Shown one piece after another: positions 8,580 to 18,897 of a DNA stretch of 59,479 bases (positions are counted from its first letter, which is position 1; every line of letters begins with the position of its first letter). The translations under genes were made by a program, and so were the position numbers. The notes beneath the pieces are model-generated. The model made no database searches, had not been told where the DNA came from, and was given only the letters and a program-made list of their open reading frames with translations. Location: the NCBI GenBank assembly GCA_902795195.1, contig CADBKF010000004.1, forward strand, positions 1 to 59,479, in the 5' to 3' direction. This DNA is from Oscillospiraceae bacterium. Lineage in GTDB: Bacteria; Bacillota; Clostridia; Oscillospirales; Oscillospiraceae.

Positions 8580-9863
8580 TTATTCCAGGAAGCCCTTGTA
8601 ATGGCGCATCAGCATCTGGGACTCGAGCGCCTGCACAACCTCGAGGGCAACGCCGACCACGATGATGACGGAGGTACCGCCGATGGCCAGAGCATTGACA
8701 GACGGGAAGATCATGCCCACGATGATGGGCAGCAGGGCAACGATGCCGAGGAAGATCGCACCGAAGAGGGTGATCTTGTTGATGACGCGATAGATGAACT
8801 CCGCGGTGGGACGGCCGGGGCGATAGCCCGGGATGAAGCCGCCGTTCTTCCGCAGGTTGTTGGCGATCTCCACGGGGTTGTACTGAATCGTCGCGTAGAA
8901 ATAGCTGAACGCGATGATGAGGATCAGGTAGATCACCGCATAGATGATCGAGCCGCTGGAGAACACGTTCTTGTACCACCAGCCGTCGGTCTTGTTGATG
9001 AACATGCAGACGGTGGCCGGAATCGTCGCAACAGACTGTGCGAAGATGACGGGCAGAACGCCGCTCATGTTGACCTTGATGGGCAGATGGGTGGTCTGGC
9101 CGCCGTACTGCTTCCGGCCCACGACACGCTTGGCATAGCTGACCGGGATGCGGCGCTCAGCCTGGGTGATGTAGACGATGAAGGCGATCAGCAGCAGGAT
9201 GCCGACGACGATCAGGATGTCGCCCCACCAGGGGATGGAGGTGATCATGGTCTGGATCATCGAGGGGATACGGGAAAGGATGTTGGCAAACAGGATCATG
9301 GAGATGCCGTTGCCGATGCCGAACTCGGTGATCTGCTCGCCGAGCCACATCACCAGGGCAGAGCCCGCGGTGAAGGACAGGACGACCAGCGCGCCGGCCC
9401 AGAAGTTGGTCTCGAGCAGCAGCTGATTGCTCCACTGCCGGTCGTAGTTCCGGAGCATCATCCAGTAGGCAAAGCCCATGAGAAGGCCCAGGCCCACGGT
9501 GGTGTAGCGGGTGATGCGCTCGATCTTCTTCTTGCCCTCTTCGCCTTCCTCTTTGCTCAGCCGCTCCAGGGCCGGGATGGCGATGGTGAGCAGCTGGATG
9601 ATGATGGAGGCGTTGATGTACGGCTGGATCGAGAGCGCAAACAGGGTCGCTCTGGAGAAGGCCGAACCGGACATGACGTTGTACAGGCCGAGGATGGTGT
9701 TGCTCATGCCGGCCTGCTGGAAGACCTGCGCCATGGTGTTGGTGTTGACAAAGGGCACGGGGATGACGTTGCCGATTCTGTAAAGCAGGATGATCAGCAG
9801 CGTAAAGAGGAGCTTCTTGCGAAGGTCCGCAATCTTCCATGCATTACGAATGGTCTGGAACAC
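8580..9863 (-). CDS. secY: Preprotein translocase subunit SecY
   Basis: 427 residues with ten predicted membrane helices; conserved segments include the plug region, ANILSRIPSMIQTM, and QYGGQTTHLPIKVNMSGVLP near the cytosolic loops that meet SecA or the ribosome, then a GFIPGYRPGRPTAEFI loop. It forms the central channel of the general secretion pathway. It abuts rplO with no gap. Confidence 0.98.
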   Translation of the reverse strand: MFQTIRNAWKIADLRKKLLFTLLIILLYRIGNVIPVPFVNTNTMAQVFQQAGMSNTILGLYNVMSGSAFSRATLFALSIQPYINASIIIQLLTIAIPALERLSKEEGEEGKKKIERITRYTTVGLGLLMGFAYWMMLRNYDRQWSNQLLLETNFWAGALVVLSFTAGSALVMWLGEQITEFGIGNGISMILFANILSRIPSMIQTMITSIPWWGDILIVVGILLLIAFIVYITQAERRIPVSYAKRVVGRKQYGGQTTHLPIKVNMSGVLPVIFAQSVATIPATVCMFINKTDGWWYKNVFSSGSIIYAVIYLILIIAFSYFYATIQYNPVEIANNLRKNGGFIPGYRPGRPTAEFIYRVINKITLFGAIFLGIVALLPIIVGMIFPSVNALAIGGTSVIIVVGVALEVVQALESQMLMRHYKGFLE

Positions 9864-10304
9864 TTAGACCACCTCAGCCTTTCCACCTGCTTCTTCGATC
9901 TTCGCCTTTGCAGATTCGGAGAACGCCTTCGCCTGCACGGTGAGCTTCTTCTCGAGCTTGCCGTTGGCGATGACCTTCAGGCCATACTTGCATTCGGAGA
10001 TGATGCCCTTTTCGATCAGGGCTGCCGCGTCGACAACGGCGCCGTCTTCAAAGCGATTGAGAACGGCAACGTTCACTGCGGTGAGGGGTTTGGCGTAGAT
10101 GTTGTTGAAACCGCGCTTCGGGATGCGGCGCGCCAGAGGCATCTGGCCGCCTTCGAAGCCGACGCGGACCTTGCCGCCGGAGCGGGCTTTCTGACCCTTG
10201 TGACCACGACCTGCGGTCTTGCCGTTGCCGGTGCCGGTGCCGCGGCCCTTGCGCTTGCCAACCTGGGTGGAACCCAGAACGGGAGAAAGTTCATGAAGCT
10301 TCAT
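9864..10304 (-). CDS. rplO: 50S ribosomal protein L15
   Basis: 146 residues beginning [20 protein letters not shown], then the glycine/arginine-rich extension that threads into 23S rRNA ([18 protein letters not shown]). The stop codon touches the start of secY, a common arrangement that couples the ribosomal operon to SecY synthesis. Confidence 0.98.
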   Translation of the reverse strand: MKLHELSPVLGSTQVGKRKGRGTGTGNGKTAGRGHKGQKARSGGKVRVGFEGGQMPLARRIPKRGFNNIYAKPLTAVNVAVLNRFEDGAVVDAAALIEKGIISECKYGLKVIANGKLEKKLTVQAKAFSESAKAKIEEAGGKAEVV

Positions 10305-10319
10305 ATTCTTTTCTCCTCC

Positions 10320-10502
10320 TTACTGTACTTCGCTGACCTCGAGCATGAAGCCGATCTTGGCGATCTTGCCGCGGGTCATTTCGTTGTCGGGCTGAATGGT
10401 CTCCTGGCCGATCTTGCGCAGACCCAGGGACTCAGCGGTAGCGATCTGCTTCTTGAGCCGACCGTTCAGGCTTTTGACGAGCTTGATCTTTAACTGTGCC
10501 AT
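10320..10502 (-). CDS. rpmD: 50S ribosomal protein L30
   Basis: 60 residues, typical of bacterial L30. It starts MAQLKIKLVKSLNGRLKKQ and contains LGLRKIGQETIQPDN. It lies between rpsE and rplO, with a 15-bp gap on each side. Confidence 0.97.
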   Translation of the reverse strand: MAQLKIKLVKSLNGRLKKQIATAESLGLRKIGQETIQPDNEMTRGKIAKIGFMLEVSEVQ

Positions 10503-10516
10503 CGTTCAAGCCCTCC

Positions 10517-11038
10517 TTAACCGAGAATTTCTTCCACGGTCTTGCCGCGAATGGCAGCCACCTGCTCGGGGCTGCGCAGGGACATCAGACCCTGCATGGC
10601 GGCCTTGACCACGTTCTGCGGGTTGTTCGACCGCAGGCACTTGGTACGAATGTCGGACACGCCGACCGCTTCCATGACCGCACGCACAGCGCCGCCGGCG
10701 ATAACGCCGGTACCAACGGCAGCGGGCTTCATGAGGACGGTGCCGGCGCCGTACACACCGATCACCTCGTGGGGGATGGTGGTGCCGGCCAGGCTGATGG
10801 TGACCATGTTCTTCTTGGCGTTGGCGATGCCCTTGAGGATGGCTTCGGAAACTTCCGCCGCCTTGCCCAGGCCGTAGCCCACGGTGCCCTTGCCGTCGCC
10901 GACGACGACCAGAGCGGAGAACTTCATCACGCGGCCGCCCTTGACCGTCTTGGAAACACGGTTGAGGTACACGACCTTTTCGATCATTTCAGGGCCTTCT
11001 TGGACCTGATTGTCTCTGTTGTCTCTTCTATAAGCCAT
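10517..11038 (-). CDS. rpsE: 30S ribosomal protein S5
   Basis: 173 residues. The double-stranded RNA-binding N-domain is seen in [18 protein letters not shown] (around 19-36) and the C-domain in [20 protein letters not shown]5 helps control decoding accuracy and lines the mRNA entry channel. Confidence 0.98.
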   Translation of the reverse strand: MAYRRDNRDNQVQEGPEMIEKVVYLNRVSKTVKGGRVMKFSALVVVGDGKGTVGYGLGKAAEVSEAILKGIANAKKNMVTISLAGTTIPHEVIGVYGAGTVLMKPAAVGTGVIAGGAVRAVMEAVGVSDIRTKCLRSNNPQNVVKAAMQGLMSLRSPEQVAAIRGKTVEEILG

Positions 11039-11053
11039 TGTTACTTCCTCCTC

Positions 11054-11413
11054 TTAGAACTCGAGTCCGCCTTCGCGGGCGCCCTCGGCCAGAGCTGCGA
11101 CACGGCCGTGATAGATGTAACCGCTGCGGTCAAACACCACGGTGTCGATGCCCTTCGCCTTGGCACGCTCGGCGACAGCCTTGCCGACCTTCTTGGCAGC
11201 TTCCACGTTGCCGGCGGCACCGTCGAACTCTTTGTCAAGGGTGGATGCGGAAGCCAGCGTCACGCCGTTGACATCGTCGATGATCTGGGCGTAGATGTTG
11301 GCGTTGCTTCTGAAGACGCTGAGGCGAGGTCTTTCGGGCGTGCCGGAGATCTTGCCGCGGACGCGGACATGGCGCTTCAGGCGCTGCGCGTTCTTGTCAA
11401 ACTTTTTAACCAT
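11054..11413 (-). CDS. rplR: 50S ribosomal protein L18
   Basis: 119 residues, starting [20 protein letters not shown], with conserved [21 protein letters not shown]18 binds 5S rRNA with L5. Gaps to rplF and rpsE are both about 15 bp. Confidence 0.98.
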   Translation of the reverse strand: MVKKFDKNAQRLKRHVRVRGKISGTPERPRLSVFRSNANIYAQIIDDVNGVTLASASTLDKEFDGAAGNVEAAKKVGKAVAERAKAKGIDTVVFDRSGYIYHGRVAALAEGAREGGLEF

Positions 11414-11428
11414 TTTAGCACACCCTCC

Positions 11429-11974
11429 TTACTTCTTGGCGCCAGTCTTGCCTTCCTTATGACGGACGACTTCGCTGGCGTACTTGATGCCCTTGCCCTT
11501 GTAGGGTTCGGGAGGTCTCTTCCCACGGACTTCGGCAGCAAACTGGCCGACGGCCTGCTTGTCGTAGCCCTTGATGATGATCTTGTTGGGGGCGGGGACT
11601 TCGATTTCGACGCCCTCGGGGGCCTCCATGGTCACCGGGTGGGAATAGCCGAGGTTCATGACGAGCTTCTTGCCCTCCATGGCGGCGCGGTAGCCGACGC
11701 CGTTGACCTCGAGCTCCTTGGAGAAGCCCTTGTCCAGACCGTGAATCATGTTGCTGAGCAGGGTTCTGGTCAGGCCGTGCAGGCTTCTGTACTTGTTGGA
11801 ATCATCGGGACGCTCGACCTTCACGGTCTGGCCGTCCTTGGTGATCTTCATCTTGTCGTCGAACTTCTGGGTCATGGTCGCCTTGGCGCCCTTGACGGTG
11901 ACGACGTTGTTCTCCGCGATCTCCACGTCGATGCCGGCGGGGATGGTGATGGGCAGTTTGCCGATTCTAGACAT
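11429..11974 (-). CDS. rplF: 50S ribosomal protein L6
   Basis: 181 residues starting [19 protein letters not shown] with the C-terminal signature [20 protein letters not shown]6 lies close to the sarcin-ricin loop and the factor-binding site. Confidence 0.98.
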   Translation of the reverse strand: MSRIGKLPITIPAGIDVEIAENNVVTVKGAKATMTQKFDDKMKITKDGQTVKVERPDDSNKYRSLHGLTRTLLSNMIHGLDKGFSKELEVNGVGYRAAMEGKKLVMNLGYSHPVTMEAPEGVEIEVPAPNKIIIKGYDKQAVGQFAAEVRGKRPPEPYKGKGIKYASEVVRHKEGKTGAKK

Positions 11975-11989
11975 AGCGTATACCCTCCC

Positions 11990-12388
11990 TTACCAGACAA
12001 ACGCAAGGACTTCGCCGCCGACGTGCGCTGCGCGCGCAGCCTTGTCGGTCATGACGCCCTTGGAGGTGGAAATAATGGCGATGCCAAGGCCCTTGAGCAC
12101 ACGGGGGAGCTCGTCAGCGCCGGCGTAGACACGCAGGCCGGGCTTGGACACACGGCGCAGGCCGCTGATCACCTTGCCCTTGTTGCCAAGGTACTTCAGG
12201 GTGATGTGGATGGTGCCCTGCACGCCGTCGTCGGTGACGGTGTAGTTCTTGATGTAGCCTTCGTCAAGCAGGATCTTGGCAATGGCCTTCTTCAGGTTGG
12301 ACGCGGGGACGTCCACGGTCTCGTGCCGTGCAGAGTTCGCATTGCGAATTCTGGTGAGCATGTCCGCAACGGGATCAGTGATTTGCAT
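11990..12388 (-). CDS. rpsH: 30S ribosomal protein S8
   Basis: 132 residues starting at [20 protein letters not shown] (ATG at 12388, AAGGAG upstream); the open frame continues 15 codons further upstream but without ribosome-binding support. The C-terminus [19 protein letters not shown] is diagnostic. In E. coli S8 represses the spc operon; a stem-loop lies in the unusually long gap before this gene. Confidence 0.97.
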   Translation of the reverse strand: MQITDPVADMLTRIRNANSARHETVDVPASNLKKAIAKILLDEGYIKNYTVTDDGVQGTIHITLKYLGNKGKVISGLRRVSKPGLRVYAGADELPRVLKGLGIAIISTSKGVMTDKAARAAHVGGEVLAFVW

Positions 12389-12446
12389 TGATTTAGTCTC
12401 CTTTATAATATAGAAGTTACCCTTTCGGGTCACTGCGGCAGGGTAT

Positions 12447-12486
12447 CAGCGGAATGCGGGCGGCGAGGCCGCCCCATCTTCCGCTG
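12447..12486 (-). promoter_or_regulatory. Stem-loop in the rpsN-rpsH gap
   Basis: The 124-bp gap between rpsN and rpsH is the longest inside the superoperon. It holds a two-part stem-loop: an outer 8-bp pair (12447-12454 with 12479-12486) and an inner GC-rich 7-bp pair with a 3-nt loop (12458-12464 with 12468-12474). No T-run follows, so it is not a simple terminator; it could be an RNA-processing or r-protein binding site. Confidence 0.55.
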
Positions 12487-12512
12487 ACTCGAGCCGCTGT
12501 CTTACGAATGAA

Positions 12513-12698
12513 TTACCAGGAAGCCTTGCGCACGCCGGGGATCTCGCCCTTGTACGCCAGCTCGCGGAAGCAGATACGGCAGATGCCGTAGTTGCGCAGG
12601 TACGCGTGGGGTCTGCCGCAGATCTTGCAGCGGTTGTAGCGGCGGGAGGAGAACTTCGCATCCTTCTGCTGCTTGAGAATCATAGCTTTTCTTGCCAT
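12513..12698 (-). CDS. rpsN: 30S ribosomal protein S14, zinc type (type Z)
   Basis: 61 residues with two CxxC pairs (CKIC near 24-27 and CRIC near 40-43), marking the zinc-binding short S14 of Gram-positives. Starts [20 protein letters not shown]. Lies between rplE and rpsH. Confidence 0.97.
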   Translation of the reverse strand: MARKAMILKQQKDAKFSSRRYNRCKICGRPHAYLRNYGICRICFRELAYKGEIPGVRKASW

Positions 12699-12715
12699 TT
12701 GCGTCTTCCTCCTGA

Positions 12716-13255
12716 TTAAGCGTAGAACGGAGCGCCGATCTGCTTGAGCAGTTCCTTGGCCTCTTCGTCATTGGTCGCCGTCGTGCAGATGCAGATGTTC
12801 ATGCCGCGGATCTTGTCGATCTTGTCGTACTCGATCTCGGGGAAGATCAGCTGCTCCTTCAGGCCCATGGCATAGTTGCCGCGGCCGTCGAAGGCATTGG
12901 GGTTGATGCCGCGGAAGTCGCGGACACGGGGCAGCGCTACGTTGAACAGCTTGTCGAGGAAGTACCACATCTTGTCGCCGCGCAGGGTGACCTTGACGCC
13001 GACGTTTTCGCCCTCACGAACGTGGAAGTTCGCGACGGACTTGCGGGCCTTGGTGACCACGGGCTTCTGACCGGTGATGGTGGCGATGTCCTTGCAGATG
13101 GCCTCGATCTCCTTGGCGTTGTTCTTCGCCTCGCCGCAGCCGACGTTGACGATGACCTTTTCCACGCGGGGGATCTGCATCACGTTCTTGTACTGGAACT
13201 GCTTCATCAGAGCAGGAGCGACTTCTTGCTGATACGTATCTTTCAGTCTCGGCAT
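12716..13255 (-). CDS. rplE: 50S ribosomal protein L5
   Basis: 179 residues: [20 protein letters not shown] at the start, conserved NVGCGEAK and the [17 protein letters not shown] motif. L5 binds 5S rRNA and contacts P-site tRNA. It is 17 bp from rpsN and 18 bp from rplX. Confidence 0.98.
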   Translation of the reverse strand: MPRLKDTYQQEVAPALMKQFQYKNVMQIPRVEKVIVNVGCGEAKNNAKEIEAICKDIATITGQKPVVTKARKSVANFHVREGENVGVKVTLRGDKMWYFLDKLFNVALPRVRDFRGINPNAFDGRGNYAMGLKEQLIFPEIEYDKIDKIRGMNICICTTATNDEEAKELLKQIGAPFYA

Positions 13256-13273
13256 AATTCAGTGTCCTCCTTC

Positions 13274-13579
13274 TCAGATTTCATGGCCGCAGGGACGACC
13301 CACGCGGACCTTCTTGTCGCCGTCGAGCTTGTAGCCGACGCGCACGCCCTTGTTGCACTTGCTGCAGAACAGAGCGACCTTGTCAGCGCGGATGGGGATC
13401 TCCTTGTGGATGATGCCGCCCTCTTCGCCCTGACGACGGGGTCTCTGGTGCACGGTCGCCAGGCTCACGCCCTCGACGATGACCTTGTTTTCGCTGGGCA
13501 TTGCCACGAGGACCTTGCCCTTCTTGCCCTTGTCCTTACCGGACAGAACGATAACGGTGTCGTTTTTCTTAATGTTCAT
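13274..13579 (-). CDS. rplX: 50S ribosomal protein L24
   Basis: 101 residues with the KOW motif near the N-terminus (KNDTVIVLSGKDKGKKGKV) that initiates 50S assembly. A C-terminal CSKC zinc-like pair is present (FCSKCNKGVRVGYK), as in many Gram-positive L24 proteins. Confidence 0.98.
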   Translation of the reverse strand: MNIKKNDTVIVLSGKDKGKKGKVLVAMPSENKVIVEGVSLATVHQRPRRQGEEGGIIHKEIPIRADKVALFCSKCNKGVRVGYKLDGDKKVRVGRPCGHEI

Positions 13580-13591
13580 GTTGGGCCTCCC

Positions 13592-13960
13592 TTAGACAGT
13601 TTCCGGAGCGAGGGAGCAGATCTTCATGAAGCCTTTGTCACGAAGCTCTCTGGCCACAGGCCCAAAAATACGGGTACCGCGGGGGCTCTTGTCTTCCTTG
13701 ATGAGAACGGCAGCGTTCTCGTCAAAGCGGACATAGGTGCCGTCGGCACGACGGGTGCCCTTGGCGGTGCGGACGATGACCGCGCGGACGACTTCGCCCT
13801 TCTTGGCGGTGCCGCCGGGGGCCGCCTTGCGCACGGAGGCAACGATGACGTCGCCGATGTTGCCGTACTTGCGGCGGGAACCGCCCAGAACGCGGATGCA
13901 CTTAATCTCCTTGGCGCCGGTATTGTCGGCAACCTTCAGATAAGTTTCAGCTTGGATCAT
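13592..13960 (-). CDS. rplN: 50S ribosomal protein L14
   Basis: 122 residues starting [20 protein letters not shown], with [20 protein letters not shown] in the second half. Universal L14, a component of the intersubunit bridge B8. Confidence 0.98.
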   Translation of the reverse strand: MIQAETYLKVADNTGAKEIKCIRVLGGSRRKYGNIGDVIVASVRKAAPGGTAKKGEVVRAVIVRTAKGTRRADGTYVRFDENAAVLIKEDKSPRGTRIFGPVARELRDKGFMKICSLAPETV

Positions 13961-13976
13961 TTAGTTGTCGACCTCC

Positions 13977-14240
13977 TTACTTAGCCTTTTCGATGATCTC
14001 AACGAGTCTCCATCTCTTGTCCTTGGACAGGGGACGGCACTCCATCACCTTGACGGTGTCGCCGATGCCGCACTCGTTGTTCTCGTCGTGCGCCTTCAGC
14101 TTGTAGGTTCTCTTCACGATCTTCTTGTACAGCGGATGTGCCACGCTGTCTTCCACCGCGACCACAATGGTCTTGTCCATCTTGTCGGAGATGACCTTGC
14201 CAACTCTGGTCTTGCGGAAAGCTCTTGTAGTTTCACTCAT
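13977..14240 (-). CDS. rpsQ: 30S ribosomal protein S17
   Basis: 87 residues. OB-fold protein binding 16S helix 11; conserved [18 protein letters not shown] and [20 protein letters not shown]. Located between rpmC and rplN. Confidence 0.98.
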   Translation of the reverse strand: MSETTRAFRKTRVGKVISDKMDKTIVVAVEDSVAHPLYKKIVKRTYKLKAHDENNECGIGDTVKVMECRPLSKDKRWRLVEIIEKAK

Positions 14241-14254
14241 GTTGCAATTCCTCC

Positions 14255-14446
14255 TTAGTTAGCAGACTTCTCACGGATGATGGTCTTGATGCGGGCAATG
14301 TCCTTCTTGACCAGGTTGATCTTGAGCGGGTTGTCGAGCTGGTTGGTCGCGTGCTGCATCCGCAGGAAGAACAGGTCCTTCTTCAGATCGGCCAGCTTCG
14401 CCTCGAGCTCAGCGGCGCTCATTTCTCTCAGTTCCTTTGCTTTCAT
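14255..14446 (-). CDS. rpmC: 50S ribosomal protein L29
   Basis: 63 residues from the ATG at 14446, which overlaps the rplP stop (TGATG). A GTG one codon earlier is possible but less likely. Starts [20 protein letters not shown], typical of L29, which sits at the tunnel exit beside L23. Confidence 0.97.
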   Translation of the reverse strand: MKAKELREMSAAELEAKLADLKKDLFFLRMQHATNQLDNPLKINLVKKDIARIKTIIREKSAN

Positions 14447-14886
14447 CACGCTTCACCACCATTCTCAGTGACGGCCACGTCCTCGCGGGCGATGACCTTG
14501 GTCTTGATGGGCAGCTTGTGCTGGGCCAGACGCAGCGCTTCGCGCGCAACGGCCTCGTCAACGCCGCCGATCTCAAACATGACCTTCTGCTTCCGGACGC
14601 AGGCAACCCAGTATTCGGGCGCGCCTTTACCGGAACCCATACGAACGCCAAGCGCCTTCTTGGAAACAGGCTTGTCGGGGAAGATCTTGATCCAGACCTT
14701 GCCGCCACGCTTGGTATAACGGGTCATTGCGACACGGGCAGCCTCGATCTGATTGCCGGTGATCCAGCCGGATTCGAGGGCCTGAATGCCCCACTGACCA
14801 TAGGCAACCTTATTGCCGCGCTGGGCAGCGCCCTTCATAACGCCGCGCTGCACCTTGCGGTACTTGGTTCTCTTGGGCATCAACAT
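14446..14886 (-). CDS. rplP: 50S ribosomal protein L16
   Basis: 146 residues. Two starts are possible, ATG at 14886 and ATG at 14880; the AGGAAGGAGG is 9 nt from the first and 15 from the second, so the first is chosen although the family usually begins at [20 protein letters not shown]-type motif appears as [19 protein letters not shown]16 helps position A-site tRNA. Confidence 0.97.
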   Translation of the reverse strand: MLMPKRTKYRKVQRGVMKGAAQRGNKVAYGQWGIQALESGWITGNQIEAARVAMTRYTKRGGKVWIKIFPDKPVSKKALGVRMGSGKGAPEYWVACVRKQKVMFEIGGVDEAVAREALRLAQHKLPIKTKVIAREDVAVTENGGEA

Positions 14887-15719
14887 TAGCGGTTGCCTCC
14901 TTCCTGACGGTTGTAGGGACGGCGCTCGCCGTCTCTGCGCTCGCCGCCGTTGTTACGGTCGCGATCGTTGTTGTAGTAACGGCCGCCTCTGCGGTCGCCG
15001 TCTCTGCGCTCGCCGTAGGGCTTGCGATCCTTGCCGTGGCGATCGCGGCGATCACGCTTGGCAGGCTCGGGGTTGGCAGCGCGCAGGGTGCTGTTGAGGA
15101 CTTCGCCCTTGTAGATCCAGACCTTGCAGCCGACCTTGCCGTAGGTGGTGTTGGCCTCTGCGAAGCCGTAGTCGATGTCGGCTCTCAGGGTCTGCAGGGG
15201 GATGGTGCCCTCGTGATAGGATTCGCTTCTGGCGATCTCCGCGCCGCCCAGACGGCCGGAGCAGGCGCACTTGATGCCCTTGGCGCCAAGGCGCGTTGCA
15301 CGCTGCATGGCCTGCTTCATCGCGCGGCGGAAGCTGATGCGCTTCTCGAGCTGCGCAGCGATGTTCTCGGCAACCAGCTGTGCGTTGAGGTCGGGGCTGC
15401 GGATCTCAACGATGTTGAGAACGACGTTCTTGCCGATCATGTCGGCGACCTTCTGGCGCAGCTTCTCGATCTCGGTGCCGCCCTTGCCGATCACGACGCC
15501 GGGGCGGGAGCAGTGGATGTTGATCTTGACCTTGGCGTTGTCGCGCTCGATCTCGATCTTGGCAATACCGGCGCTGTAGAGGCTGGTCTTGAGGTACTTA
15601 CGGATGTTGTAGTCCTCGACGATCAGATCGCCGACCTTCTCTTCACGGGCGTACCAACGAGAGTCCCAATCCTTGATCACGCCGACGCGCAATCCGTGGG
15701 GATTAACTTTCTGTCCCAT
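14886..15719 (-). CDS. rpsC: 30S ribosomal protein S3 with a long charged tail
   Basis: 277 residues, about 55-60 longer than most S3 proteins. The core is normal: [20 protein letters not shown] at the start and the KH motif [13 protein letters not shown] in the N-domain. From about residue 217 to the end is a low-complexity tail rich in Arg, Asp, Gly, Asn and Tyr with repeated RRDGDRR-like units. S3 forms the mRNA entry and helicase site, so the tail would project near incoming mRNA (inference). Confidence 0.97.
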   Translation of the reverse strand: MGQKVNPHGLRVGVIKDWDSRWYAREEKVGDLIVEDYNIRKYLKTSLYSAGIAKIEIERDNAKVKINIHCSRPGVVIGKGGTEIEKLRQKVADMIGKNVVLNIVEIRSPDLNAQLVAENIAAQLEKRISFRRAMKQAMQRATRLGAKGIKCACSGRLGGAEIARSESYHEGTIPLQTLRADIDYGFAEANTTYGKVGCKVWIYKGEVLNSTLRAANPEPAKRDRRDRHGKDRKPYGERRDGDRRGGRYYNNDRDRNNGGERRDGERRPYNRQEGGNR

Positions 15720-15734
15720 ATTGTTACCTCCTGT

Positions 15735-16070
15735 TTAGTCCCGCTCGCTCACGCCGATGGTGAGGTGGGTGGTTCTCTTGAGAATGCGGTTGTAGCTGCC
15801 CTTGGCTCTGGCCATGCCGCGCTTGAGCGTGGGGCCGGGGTCGGCGATGGCAGTGGAGACGTACAGCTTCTCGCGCTCCATGCCGTGGTTGTTCTCAGCG
15901 TTCGCAATGGCGGAGTTGAGGACCTTGAGCATGGACTCGGTGGCTGCCTTCGGGGTCGCCTTGAGGTAGGCGATGGCGGTGTCGGCGTCGACGCCGCGGA
16001 TCAGATCGCAGACGATCTTGACCTTGCGGGGGGAGATCCGCAGATATTTCTGATATGCTCTAGCTTCCAT
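15735..16070 (-). CDS. rplV: 50S ribosomal protein L22
   Basis: 111 residues; EARAYQKYLRISPRKVKIVC at the start and GPTLKRGMARAKGSYNRILK, the beta-hairpin that lines the peptide exit tunnel. Normal length and place. Confidence 0.98.
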   Translation of the reverse strand: MEARAYQKYLRISPRKVKIVCDLIRGVDADTAIAYLKATPKAATESMLKVLNSAIANAENNHGMEREKLYVSTAIADPGPTLKRGMARAKGSYNRILKRTTHLTIGVSERD

Positions 16071-16084
16071 GATCTCTCCTCCTA

Positions 16085-16360
16085 TCAGCTGTTGCTGGTC
16101 TTGCTGCCGGAATGGCCGCGGAAGGTGCGGGTGAGGACGAACTCGCCCAGCTTGTGGCCGACCATATCCTCGGTGATGTAGACGGGAACGTGCTTCCGGC
16201 CGTCATGCACCGCGATGGTGTGTCCGACAAAGGAGGGGAAAATGGTGGAGCTTCTCGACCAGGTCTTGAGAACCTTCTTCTCACCGGTCTTGTTGAGCTC
16301 TTCAACACGCTTGAACAGCTCGGGCGCTACAAACGGGCCCTTCTTAATGCTTCTGCTCAT
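16085..16360 (-). CDS. rpsS: 30S ribosomal protein S19
   Basis: 91 residues starting [20 protein letters not shown] with the [20 protein letters not shown] and [15 protein letters not shown] motifs. S19 pairs with S13 in the 30S head. Confidence 0.98.
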   Translation of the reverse strand: MSRSIKKGPFVAPELFKRVEELNKTGEKKVLKTWSRSSTIFPSFVGHTIAVHDGRKHVPVYITEDMVGHKLGEFVLTRTFRGHSGSKTSNS

Positions 16361-16374
16361 GTTTCATTTCCTCC

Positions 16375-17211
16375 TTACTTGCTGTTCCTGCGCTTGATGA
16401 TGAACCGGTTGGTGCGGTTCTTCGTCTTGCGGGTCTTCAGACCCATCGCAGGCTTGCCCCAAGGCGTCACAGGGCCGGGACGGCCGACGGGCGCGCGGCC
16501 CTCGCCGCCGCCGTGCGGGTGGTCATTGGGGTTCATAACGGAGCCACGGACGGTCGGACGAATGCCCATATGGCGCTTGCGGCCGGCCTTGCCGATGTGG
16601 ATGTTGGCGTTTTCGAGGTTGCCGACCTGGCCGATGGTGGCCATGCAGTTCATACGCACATAGCGGAACTCGCCGGAGGGCATTCTGACCTGGGCCATGT
16701 CGCCTTCCTTCGCCATCAGCTGGGCAGCTGCGCCCGCGGAGCGGACCAGCTGGCCGCCGCGGCCGGGCTGAAGCTCGATGTTGTGGATGACGGTACCGAC
16801 GGGGATGTTCGCGATGGGCAGGGTGTTGCCGGGCTTGATGTCGGCAGCTGCGGAGGAGAGGACCTTGTCGCCGACCTTCAGGCCAACGGGGGCCAGAATG
16901 TAGCGGCGCTCGCCGTCTTCATATTCCACCAGCGCGATGTACGCGGTACGGTTGGGGTCGTATTCCAGGCGGAGGACAGTGGCCGGCTGGTCAATCTTGT
17001 CTCTGCGGAAATCGACGATGCGGTACTTCTTCTTGTTGCCGCCGCCCTGATGGCGAACGGTGATCTTGCCGTAGTTGTTGCGACCGGAGTGCTTCTTCAG
17101 AACCTCAACCAGGCCGCGCTCGGGCTTAGCCTTCTTATCAACGCCTTCGAACGCGGAAACAGTCATGTTCCGTCTCGCAGGGGTATAAGGCTTAAAAGTT
17201 TTCAATGCCAT
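16375..17211 (-). CDS. rplB: 50S ribosomal protein L2
   Basis: 278 residues. Conserved segments: [18 protein letters not shown] at the start, [20 protein letters not shown], and the peptidyl-transferase-proximal [19 protein letters not shown] near 220-240, including the functionally important His. C-terminus rich in basic residues. Confidence 0.98.
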   Translation of the reverse strand: MALKTFKPYTPARRNMTVSAFEGVDKKAKPERGLVEVLKKHSGRNNYGKITVRHQGGGNKKKYRIVDFRRDKIDQPATVLRLEYDPNRTAYIALVEYEDGERRYILAPVGLKVGDKVLSSAAADIKPGNTLPIANIPVGTVIHNIELQPGRGGQLVRSAGAAAQLMAKEGDMAQVRMPSGEFRYVRMNCMATIGQVGNLENANIHIGKAGRKRHMGIRPTVRGSVMNPNDHPHGGGEGRAPVGRPGPVTPWGKPAMGLKTRKTKNRTNRFIIKRRNSK

Positions 17212-17239
17212 TTTGCGTTACTCCTTTTTGAGATTTGAA

Positions 17240-17536
17240 TTAAGCCATGCCTTCGAAGAACTCGATGGTCTTGGAATCGGCGGTCAGCTTGACCATTGCC
17301 TTCTTGTAGGCAGCGGTGCGGCCCTGGGGATAGGCGCCCTGGCGCTTGGCCTTGCCGTCCATGCGCAGGGTGTTGACCTTCTCGACCTTCACGCCGAAGA
17401 TCTCTTCGATCGCAGCCTTGATCTCGGGCTTGGTGGCGGTGGGCAGAACGTAGAAGACGTACTTCTTCTCTTCCACAGCCTCCATGGACTGTTCGGTGAT
17501 GACCGGCTTGAGAATGATATCGTATGCGGTTTTCAT
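17240..17536 (-). CDS. rplW: 50S ribosomal protein L23
   Basis: 98 residues: [20 protein letters not shown] and the VRTLRM-type segment seen as [15 protein letters not shown]23 is the docking site for trigger factor and SRP. Its start overlaps the rplD stop by 1 bp (TAATG). Confidence 0.98.
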   Translation of the reverse strand: MKTAYDIILKPVITEQSMEAVEEKKYVFYVLPTATKPEIKAAIEEIFGVKVEKVNTLRMDGKAKRQGAYPQGRTAAYKKAMVKLTADSKTIEFFEGMA

Positions 17537-18156
17537 TACGCGAACACCTCCTCGATTTTTGCCAGCGCAGCCTTCTCAACGACGAACTTGTCCGCGTTCA
17601 GGATGTCGTAGACGTTGATGAGGTTTGCGAAGGTGGTCTTGACGCCGGGGATGTTCCGGGCGCTCTTGACGACGGTGTCGTTGGCCTCGGCGGTGACGAT
17701 CAGCGCCTTGTTCTCAGCCTTGACAGCGGTCAGGAAGTTCTTGACGGTCTTGGTCTTGATGGCGTCGAGCTTGATCTCGTCGATGACGATGATGTCCTCG
17801 GATGCAGCCTTGGTGCTCAGCGCGCTCTTGAGAGCCAGACGGCGAACCTTCTTATTCAGCGTGTAGCTGTAGTCGCGGGGCTTGGGGGCAAAGACGATGC
17901 CGCCGTGGGTCCACTGCGGGGCGCGGGTGCTGCCCTGACGGGCGCGGCCGGTGCCCTTCTGTCTCCAGGGCTTTCTGCCGCCGCCGGAAACCTCGGCGCG
18001 GGTCAGCGCGCTCTGGGTGCCCTGCCGGCAGTTGGCGAGGTGGTTCTTGACCACGTCGTGCATGACGGAGCTGTTGGGCTCGATCCCGAAGATCGCATCG
18101 GAGAGCTCGATTTCGCCGACGACCTTGCCGGTCATATCGTAAACATTGGTTTTCAT
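17536..18156 (-). CDS. rplD: 50S ribosomal protein L4
   Basis: 206 residues. It shows the extended loop [20 protein letters not shown] that reaches into the tunnel. In E. coli L4 controls the S10 operon through its leader RNA; whether it does so here is unknown. Confidence 0.98.
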   Translation of the reverse strand: MKTNVYDMTGKVVGEIELSDAIFGIEPNSSVMHDVVKNHLANCRQGTQSALTRAEVSGGGRKPWRQKGTGRARQGSTRAPQWTHGGIVFAPKPRDYSYTLNKKVRRLALKSALSTKAASEDIIVIDEIKLDAIKTKTVKNFLTAVKAENKALIVTAEANDTVVKSARNIPGVKTTFANLINVYDILNADKFVVEKAALAKIEEVFA

Positions 18157-18174
18157 TGCTTAACTCTCCTTTCC

Positions 18175-18897
18175 TTAGCCTCTGGCGGAAGCCTTCTGCG
18201 GGTTGATACGGGCGGAAGCCTTCTGCGGGTTGCTGCTGATGCCTGCGGCACCCTTGGCAACATGGATGGTCTTGACGGTGTTCTTCAGGTACACGATGCC
18301 GCCCTTGGGGCCGGGAACCGCGCCGCGAACAACGATCATATTGAGTTCGGGATCAACCTTGACCACGATCAGGTTCTGAACGGTGGTCTTTTCGTTGCCC
18401 ATCTGGCCGGCGCCGATCTTGCCCTTGAAGATACGGGAGGGGCTGGAGGTCGGGCCCATGGAGCCAGCGTGACGGTGGACGGGGCCGCCGCCGTGAGAGG
18501 TCGGAGTGCGCTGTGCGCCCCATCTCTTGATAACGCCCTGATAGCCGTGGCCCTTGGAGGTACCGGTGATGTCGATGTGATCGCCGGCGGCGAACACGTC
18601 AGCCTTGACCTCGTCGCCCACGTTGAGCGCGTCGGTGTTTTCCAGTCTGAATTCCTTCAGATGCTTCTTGAAGGCGGTGCCGGCCTTCTTCAGGTGGCCG
18701 AGCTCGGGCTTCGACAGCTTCTTCTCTTTGATGTCCTCAAAGCCGAGCTGAACGGAAGCGTAGCCGTCCTTCTCTTCGGTCTTCTTCTGCGTGACGACGC
18801 AAGGACCTGCCTCAATAACGGTGACAGGGATCACGTGGCCGGCTTCATCGAAGATCTGGGTCATGCCCACTTTTTTGCCGATGATTGCTTTCTGCAT
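18175..18897 (-). CDS. rplC: 50S ribosomal protein L3 with duplicated C-terminal segment
   Basis: 240 residues from the ATG at 18897 ([26 protein letters not shown] upstream). Typical L3 is about 205-215 residues. The conserved [16 protein letters not shown] and [20 protein letters not shown] are present. The extra length is at the C-terminus, where the peptide NPQKASAR occurs twice, encoded by a 22-bp direct repeat with 27-bp period. Confidence 0.97.
   Translation of the reverse strand: MQKAIIGKKVGMTQIFDEAGHVIPVTVIEAGPCVVTQKKTEEKDGYASVQLGFEDIKEKKLSKPELGHLKKAGTAFKKHLKEFRLENTDALNVGDEVKADVFAAGDHIDITGTSKGHGYQGVIKRWGAQRTPTSHGGGPVHRHAGSMGPTSSPSRIFKGKIGAGQMGNEKTTVQNLIVVKVDPELNMIVVRGAVPGPKGGIVYLKNTVKTIHVAKGAAGISSNPQKASARINPQKASARG
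18184..18232. repeat. 22-bp direct repeat inside the 3' end of rplC
   Basis: Two identical 22-bp copies (18184-18205 and 18211-18232), 27 bp apart from start to start, so a change in copy number adds or removes nine residues without a frameshift. Confidence 0.9.

Noticed and set aside
7920..10493. 857-codon open frame on the plus strand
   Set aside because: It is antisense to adk, secY, rplO and rpmD. High GC keeps the opposite frame open; no start signal or known domain.
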